Positions 6,486 through 10,684 of a DNA stretch of 10,684 bases are shown piece by piece. The stretch is from an uncultured Bacillaceae bacterium (GTDB taxonomy: Bacteria > Bacillota > Bacilli > Bacillales > Caldibacillaceae). The notes under the pieces are model-generated. The model searched no databases. It was not told where the DNA came from and worked only from the letters and a program-made list of their open reading frames with translations. The DNA is taken from assembly GCA_937983015.1 (NCBI GenBank), contig CALKAK010000039.1, positions 1 through 10,684 on the forward strand. Reading direction: 5' to 3'. The position numbers and the translations under genes were made by a program. How positions within the stretch are numbered: position 1 is the first letter of the stretch; the number at the start of each line of letters is the position of its first letter.

Positions 6486-7219
6486 TAACTTATCCCTTCT
6501 TTTTCCTCTTTCTTTCTCGTTCCTATTTTTGCGATCCAAATACTAATTTCATAGAGAACAATCAAAGGTAGTACGACGATAAGCTGTGAAACGACATCCG
6601 GTGGTGTGATCAAAGCTGCAACAATCAACAAGATAAAATACGCATACTTCCGAATCTTCTTCAATAGTTGTGGTGTGATAATCTCCAGTCTTGTCAAAAA
6701 CAAAATCAAAACCGGTAATTGAAACAAAAAACCGAACGGTAATGTCAACCGGTACAAAAAATGGAAATATTCATTGATCCCGATAACCTGAGTGACATTG
6801 ATTTGCTCACTAATTTTTGCTGTAAATAACAAGATATACGGAAATAATATAAAATACGCAAAGAGAATCCCAGTTAGAAATAAAAGGATCGCGAGCGGAA
6901 TGTAACTTAGCGTTACCTTCCGCTCCTTCTCCAATAATCCTGGTGAAACGAAAGCCCAAAGTTGGTAAAGAAAAAATGGAAAGGTCAGTACAAGAGCAAT
7001 AATAAAGGCCATTTCTAAATAAATGACGAGCGGATCCGTTACCCGGAAAACGTTCAGATCAATTTGCGCAGCTTCTTTTGTATTCTGTAAATAAAGGATG
7101 GCCGGTTTAGCTAAAATGACTCCTCCGATGAAAGCAAACAGGAAAAAAATAAGGATGAAGATGACTCGCTTACGCAGCTCGAGAACATGTTCCTGAACCG
7201 TCATATTTTTGTCGGGCAT
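6485..7219 (-). CDS. tatC: Sec-independent protein translocase TatC (TatCy type)
   Basis: Core of the twin-arginine translocase, which binds the RR signal peptide and exports folded proteins across the cytoplasmic membrane. The 244 residues have six membrane segments (about 19-37, 66-90, 107-131, 155-177, 192-206, 212-231). Conserved landmarks: HVLELRKR in the cytoplasmic N-terminus, QLWAFVSPGL with the acidic Glu99 of LEKERK in the first cytoplasmic loop, GINEYFHF, and AALITPPD before the last helix. It closely resembles B. subtilis TatCy. Start ATG 7219 follows a weak GGGATGA; ATG 7204 is an alternative. In B. subtilis tatAy lies directly upstream. Here the 172 bp between rex and tatC encode no TatA-like helix (see findings), so the TatA partner must be elsewhere. 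Confidence 0.95.
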   Translation of the reverse strand: MPDKNMTVQEHVLELRKRVIFILIFFLFAFIGGVILAKPAILYLQNTKEAAQIDLNVFRVTDPLVIYLEMAFIIALVLTFPFFLYQLWAFVSPGLLEKERKVTLSYIPLAILLFLTGILFAYFILFPYILLFTAKISEQINVTQVIGINEYFHFLYRLTLPFGFLFQLPVLILFLTRLEIITPQLLKKIRKYAYFILLIVAALITPPDVVSQLIVVLPLIVLYEISIWIAKIGTRKKEEKEGIS

Positions 7220-7391
7220 CGGCGGTCATCCCAAACGATGTGAAATGATTTCTTTTTTTGTAAGGATCCACATTCTGGCAAGGGAATTAATCTTTTTACT
7301 AAAACCGGCTTGTTTAAGTGCGATTGTGCTATTTTATGATTCAAATACTTCATCGGTTACATATACCCCTTCCCAGTTCCCCTCGGCATTT

Positions 7392-8099
7392 TTATTCCGA
7401 TGAATTGGTCACTAACACATCTTGCGTTGACTCTTCTTCATCCTCATCCGTAAGGTCTTCCTCAGGTGAGAAGTTGTTGATGAAATAGACAAAAGACTGC
7501 AACTCAACAGCAAGATCAATATGATGAACACGAACGGTTGGTGGTACTGAAATACGGGTCGGCGTGAAATTCAAGATCCCCTTGACATTGGCCTTCACGA
7601 GCCGGTCGGTCACTACCTGGGCCGCATGGGCAGGTACTGTTAAAATAACAACCTCGATTCCTTCTTCCTCTAAAACCTCTTCTAAATCGTCAACGCTCCG
7701 TACGACTACTTCACCGATTTTCTTACCGATTTTCTCTTCGTTCGTATCAAAAGCGGCCACGATTTTCGTGTTATTTCCCTTGGTGAAATTATAATTCAGC
7801 AGTGCTGTTCCAAGATTCCCGACACCGACAAGGGCGACCTTCGTCAATTCATCCTGATTGAGTGCTTTCCGGAAGAAATTCAATAAGTATTGAACATTAT
7901 ACCCATACCCCTTTTTTCCCAAAGCACCGAAATAGGAAAAATCCCGACGAATCGTTGCCGAATCAACTTTCACTGCCTCGCTCAATTCCGCCGAAGACAC
8001 CCTTTGTTTCCCCGAATTATACAAATTTTGAATGTAGCGATAATATAGTGGAAGTCTTCTTGCCGTTGCCTTCGGAATTTTTAATTGATCATAGCCCAT
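7392..8099 (-). CDS. rex: Redox-sensing transcriptional repressor Rex
   Basis: Homodimeric repressor that senses the NADH/NAD+ ratio; NADH binding releases it from fermentation and respiration genes. The 235 residues start with a winged-helix domain (about 1-80) whose recognition helix is DSATIRRDFSYFG (46-58). The typical GKKGYGYNV wing follows. Next comes a Rossmann domain with GVGNLG (92-97), Asp118 at the end of the second strand, and a C-terminal swapped helix (HHIDLAVELQSFVYFI). Start ATG 8099 is preceded by GGAGGGTGG. The protein is about 20 residues longer than most Rex proteins (about 210-215) because of an acidic tail (EEDLTDEDEEE, from 213). It is divergent from ydiF; the moaC-like gene found between them in B. 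subtilis is missing. Nearby TTTCACAAA arms could be Rex half-sites, but no canonical 18-bp operator is present. Confidence 0.96.
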   Translation of the reverse strand: MGYDQLKIPKATARRLPLYYRYIQNLYNSGKQRVSSAELSEAVKVDSATIRRDFSYFGALGKKGYGYNVQYLLNFFRKALNQDELTKVALVGVGNLGTALLNYNFTKGNNTKIVAAFDTNEEKIGKKIGEVVVRSVDDLEEVLEEEGIEVVILTVPAHAAQVVTDRLVKANVKGILNFTPTRISVPPTVRVHHIDLAVELQSFVYFINNFSPEEDLTDEDEEESTQDVLVTNSSE

Positions 8100-8165
8100 A
8101 ATCCACCCTCCTATGTATTATGTAAATATATTATTGTTAACAAACGATTTGGCTATGTCGAATTT

Positions 8166-8179
8166 TGTCAACGCTTCCA
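8166..8179. promoter_or_regulatory. cre-like site (candidate CcpA operator) in the rex leader
   Basis: On the minus strand TGGAAGCGTTGACA matches the degenerate cre pattern TGNAANCGNTNNCA at every fixed position. It lies about 87 bp upstream of the rex start codon, within the presumed rex leader, where CcpA could act as a roadblock. The match also contains a lone TTGACA that has no -10 behind it. Function is inference. Confidence 0.35.
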
Positions 8180-8227
8180 CAGCTGTACAGCAACAGCATA
8201 AAACAAACTATTGATTGTATTTGGTGA

Positions 8228-8276
8228 TTTCACAAATTTTTCACTTTTTTATTATAATACACGATTCTTTGTGAAA
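8228..8276. repeat. Inverted repeat TTTCACAAA/TTTGTGAAA spanning the rex-ydiF promoters
   Basis: Perfect 9-bp arms at 8228-8236 and 8268-8276 separated by 31 bp. A partial third copy, TTTCAC, lies at 8239-8244, 11 bp after the left arm. The arms match the Rex half-site TTGTGAA/TTCACAA, but in outward order and with wide spacing. The dyad centre nearly coincides with the palindromic -10 shared by both promoters. Confidence 0.6.
8229..8258 (+). promoter_or_regulatory. Probable ydiF promoter
   Basis: TTCACA (8229-8234), an 18-nt spacer, and a perfect TATAAT (8253-8258), giving a leader of about 106 nt. The -35 lies inside the left arm of the inverted repeat. Confidence 0.65.
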
Positions 8277-8282
8277 TGTCTT
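8254..8282 (-). promoter_or_regulatory. Probable rex promoter
   Basis: Minus-strand AAGACA (8277-8282), a 17-nt spacer, and TATTAT (8254-8259). It shares the palindromic ATTATAAT -10 block with the ydiF promoter, so the two cannot be occupied together. The leader to the rex ATG would be about 148 nt and contains the cre-like site. Confidence 0.5.
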
Positions 8283-8370
8283 GTTTTTATACTTCTTGTG
8301 ATTTGCCTTCCTTCCATAACATCATGTACTATGAATTATATGCCGTTGAATTAATTAGAGGTGTATTAAA

Positions 8371-10329
8371 ATGATTTTACTACAAGTGAATCAAATCACA
8401 AAATATTTTGGCGCTGAGCTTATTTTATCGAATATTAAACTAGAAATACAGTCAAATGACCGAATCGCCATTGTCGGGCGGAACGGTTCCGGAAAATCAA
8501 CGTTACTAAAAATTATCGCCGGAGAACTTTCTTATGATGCCGGCGAAATATATAAGCCTAAAGATGTAACACTCGGTTATTTAGACCAGCACACGGGTCT
8601 GGATTCAGAACGGTCGATTTGGGATGAAATGCTTCTCGTTTTTCACGATCTGCAAAAAATGGAAAAACGATTACGGGAATTGGAATCACAAATGGCAGAT
8701 GAGGCGATCCATGAGGACCAGGCTCGTTTTGAAAAGATAATGAAAGAATATGATCAATTGCTAACGGAATATAAAGAACGTGGAGGATACCAATACGAAG
8801 CAGAAATCCGTTCGGTTTTACATGGTCTAAATTTTTCCGATTATGATTACTCCACAAAAATCTCCACATTAAGCGGTGGGCAAAAAACGCGACTGGCCCT
8901 CGGAAAGTTACTTCTGATGAAACCCGATATTTTAATCCTGGATGAGCCGACAAACCATCTTGACATCGATACGCTGACCTGGCTCGAGCAATATTTAGCC
9001 AATTATGACGGGGCGATCGTCGTCGTTTCCCACGACCGTTATTTTCTTGATAAACTCGTCACCCAGGTATACGAGTGCGCCAACCATACATTGACAAGAT
9101 ACGTGGGAAATTACAGCCAGTATCTCGAACAAAAAGCGAAAAATTATGAACGACAGTTAAAGCAATATGAAAGACAGCAGGAAGAGATCGCCCGCATCCA
9201 GGAATTTATCCAGCGTAATATCGCTCGTGCATCGACAACAAGACGGGCTCGGAGTAGACGGAAGGCTTTGGAACGTATGGAACGAATCGAAAAACCGCAA
9301 GACGATCAAAAATCCGCACGATTCGCCTTCGAAATCGAAAGAACAAGCGGCAATGAAGTATTAAAAGTATCCGATCTTTGTATCGGCTATGGTAAACATG
9401 CGATCGCCAAAGATATTAATTTCCGCATCACTCGTGGTGAAGCGATCGCCCTTTTAGGTCCTAATGGGATCGGCAAGTCCACTCTATTAAAAACGATCGC
9501 ACGAATGATTCCGAAATTGGCGGGTACCATCCAATTTGGAACGAATGTGACGGTCGCCTATTATGACCAGGAACAGGCTGACCTGACTTCCAATAAACGG
9601 GTGATTGACGAAATTTGGGATGAGTATCCGGACATGCTCGAAAAGGAGATCCGCAGTATCCTCGGCGGTTTTTTGTTCAGTGGGGACGATGTTTTAAAAC
9701 CTGTCTCTGCCTTAAGCGGTGGCGAAAGAGCGAGACTCGCACTGGCAAAACTCACATTGAAAAAAGCCAATTTCCTGATACTGGATGAACCGACGAACCA
9801 TCTTGATCTACCAAGTAAAGAGATTCTGGAAAATGCACTCATCGATTACCCGGGGACGATCCTATTCGTCTCTCACGATCGCTATTTTATCAATCGTATC
9901 GCTACAAAAGTACTGGAACTGTCGAAAGAAGGCGTGACCGAGTACTTAGGGGATTACGATTATTATGTAGAAAAAAAGCAGGAATTGGCGGAGATGGAAC
10001 TTGCTAAAAAAGAAAGTACGCATCATGAGAACACTGCAATTCCTGACGAAAAACTTAATTACGAGCGCCAGAAAGAAATCGCTCGTATAAAACGTCGCTA
10101 CATAAGAAGGATCGAAGAAATTCAAAAGGAAATAGAAAAATTGGAAAGTATGATTGAAGAAAAGCAAAACCTCTTACTTCAGCCCGAAGTCTATATGGAT
10201 TACCAAGAAGCAGGGAAAATTAACTCCATTATAGAAGAAGCGAAAAGGAAAATCGACATCTTGCTTGATGAATGGCTAGAATTAGAAAACAGGCTAAATG
10301 CAGGTGTCCTTATAGAAGAGGATCAATAA
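8371..10329 (+). CDS. ydiF: ABC-F family ATPase YdiF (ribosome-associated)
   Basis: Soluble 652-residue protein with two ABC ATPase domains and no membrane segment, as in ABC-F proteins that bind the ribosomal E site and modulate translation. NBD1: Walker A GRNGSGKST (36-44), LSGGQ (167-171), ILDEPTNHLD with Glu192, His221. NBD2: GPNGIGKST (363-371), LSGGE (448-452), LDEPTNHLD with Glu473, His502. Between them is a basic, helical P-site tRNA interaction linker (about 252-310: ERQLKQYERQ, ARASTTRRARSRRK). A C-terminal coiled coil (about 563-645) is rich in Lys, Glu and Ile. Length and layout fit B. subtilis YdiF (about 640). Start ATG 8371 follows AGAGGTG. It is divergent from rex, with its own terminator. 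It is a housekeeping-type ABC-F rather than a clear antibiotic-resistance one; its exact role is not known from sequence. Confidence 0.94.
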   Translation: MILLQVNQITKYFGAELILSNIKLEIQSNDRIAIVGRNGSGKSTLLKIIAGELSYDAGEIYKPKDVTLGYLDQHTGLDSERSIWDEMLLVFHDLQKMEKRLRELESQMADEAIHEDQARFEKIMKEYDQLLTEYKERGGYQYEAEIRSVLHGLNFSDYDYSTKISTLSGGQKTRLALGKLLLMKPDILILDEPTNHLDIDTLTWLEQYLANYDGAIVVVSHDRYFLDKLVTQVYECANHTLTRYVGNYSQYLEQKAKNYERQLKQYERQQEEIARIQEFIQRNIARASTTRRARSRRKALERMERIEKPQDDQKSARFAFEIERTSGNEVLKVSDLCIGYGKHAIAKDINFRITRGEAIALLGPNGIGKSTLLKTIARMIPKLAGTIQFGTNVTVAYYDQEQADLTSNKRVIDEIWDEYPDMLEKEIRSILGGFLFSGDDVLKPVSALSGGERARLALAKLTLKKANFLILDEPTNHLDLPSKEILENALIDYPGTILFVSHDRYFINRIATKVLELSKEGVTEYLGDYDYYVEKKQELAEMELAKKESTHHENTAIPDEKLNYERQKEIARIKRRYIRRIEEIQKEIEKLESMIEEKQNLLLQPEVYMDYQEAGKINSIIEEAKRKIDILLDEWLELENRLNAGVLIEEDQ

Positions 10330-10369
10330 TTCTACAATTTCACAAAGAACCATTCATTTATAAACTAAG

Positions 10370-10399
10370 CAGGAAGGGATAAAACCTTCCTGTTTTTTT
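10370..10399 (+). terminator. ydiF transcription terminator
   Basis: CAGGAAGG (10370-10377) pairs with CCTTCCTG (10385-10392) around a 7-nt loop, followed directly by seven T residues. It starts about 40 nt after the ydiF stop codon. Textbook intrinsic terminator. Confidence 0.92.
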
Positions 10400-10439
10400 A
10401 TTCGTCCTGCTGACGATCACGCATTGACGCTGGATCAGT

Positions 10440-10626
10440 TTATCAACAATATCCACATAATTATCCACAAGGGGCACAGTTCACTGATGGGAGTTTTCCT
10501 TATTTATCCCCATTATCCACAGATAAAAGGTTAGTTATCCACAAAAACTGTGCATAAACGGGAAAAACGCACCATCCCGAGCCTCGTTCTACTTGTTAAA
10601 CGAATTTCTTCACAATTTTATCCACA
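10440..10626. other. DnaA-box cluster
   Basis: Four perfect DnaA boxes TTATCCACA at 10461-10469, 10513-10521, 10535-10543 and 10618-10626. Four more have one mismatch: TTATCAACA (10440), ATATCCACA (10449), TTATCCCCA (10504) and, inverted, TGTGCATAA (10549). Eight boxes in 187 bp, two pairs directly abutting, cannot be chance. The stretch 10400-10684 holds no gene. No dnaA or dnaN is in view and the neighbours are not origin genes, so this is more likely a DnaA-titration cluster than oriC. From memory, B. subtilis has one in the same place, between gcp (tsaD) and ydiF. Transcriptional control by DnaA is another possibility. Confidence 0.85.
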
Positions 10627-10684
10627 AAGTGTGACCGTCAAGTAATTTTTTACAGTTTTCGATAAATAACTTTTTACACTTTCC

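Noticed and set aside
7201..7353. Minus-strand 50-codon frame between rex and tatC
   Set aside because: Polar, no TatA-like helix, weak and distant ribosome site, and it overlaps the tatC start in another frame.
8140..8152. TTGTTAACAA palindrome upstream of rex as a clostridial-type Rex operator
   Set aside because: Only one half of the TTGTTAANNNNTTAACAA pattern is present with the right order; the second half is missing.
10440..10626. Chromosomal origin oriC
   Set aside because: No dnaA, dnaN, rpmH or recF genes nearby and the locus matches a known non-origin DnaA-box position; kept as a titration-type cluster instead.
1..10684. CRISPR arrays, tRNA/rRNA genes, insertion sequences, toxin-antitoxin or defence genes
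   Set aside because: No direct-repeat arrays, tRNA-like cloverleaf blocks, transposase frames or defence-domain motifs were found on either strand.

Overview
The window comes from the chromosome of a low-to-moderate GC Firmicute, almost certainly a Bacillaceae member. Evidence: strong GGAGG-type Shine-Dalgarno sites, a perfect CIRCE operator in front of groES-groEL, U-tract intrinsic terminators, a purine riboswitch, and a gene order that follows the Bacillus subtilis ydiF - (moaC) - rex - tatAy - tatCy - ydiK - ydiL - groES - groEL block. Two members of that block, moaC and tatA, are absent here.

Layout. (1) 1-2472, all on the minus strand: a purine-nucleoside ABC transporter locus. A PurBox-like inverted pair and a TTGACA promoter lead into a guanine-class purine riboswitch with its own terminator, then a BMP-family lipoprotein, an intercistronic terminator, and the first half of the transporter ATPase. 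The ATPase reading frame is broken by a one-base deletion and runs off the window edge. (2) 2473-3201: about 0.7 kb without an intact gene, probably decayed sequence. (3) 3202-5340, minus: groES-groEL with terminator, CIRCE and promoter. (4) 5485-6448, plus: ydiL (CPBP membrane protease) and ydiK (small two-helix membrane protein), converging through a bidirectional terminator on (5) tatC and rex (6485-8099, minus). (6) rex and ydiF diverge from a 271-bp region holding overlapping promoters, a TTTCACAAA/TTTGTGAAA inverted repeat and a cre-like site. (7) ydiF (ABC-F ATPase, 8371-10329, plus) ends in a terminator, followed by (8) a dense DnaA-box cluster (10440-10626) up to the window end.

How it works together: the left part is a purine-controlled nucleoside importer with two layers of control, PurR-type operator and guanine-sensing attenuator. 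The middle is the heat-shock chaperonin under HrcA. The right part combines Tat export, the NADH/NAD redox sensor Rex, a ribosome-associated ABC-F protein and a probable DnaA-titration locus. No novel defence or mobile system is visible. The points most worth a second look are the diverged guanine riboswitch, the DnaA-box cluster behind ydiF, the frameshifted transporter ATPase, and tatC without a neighbouring tatA.
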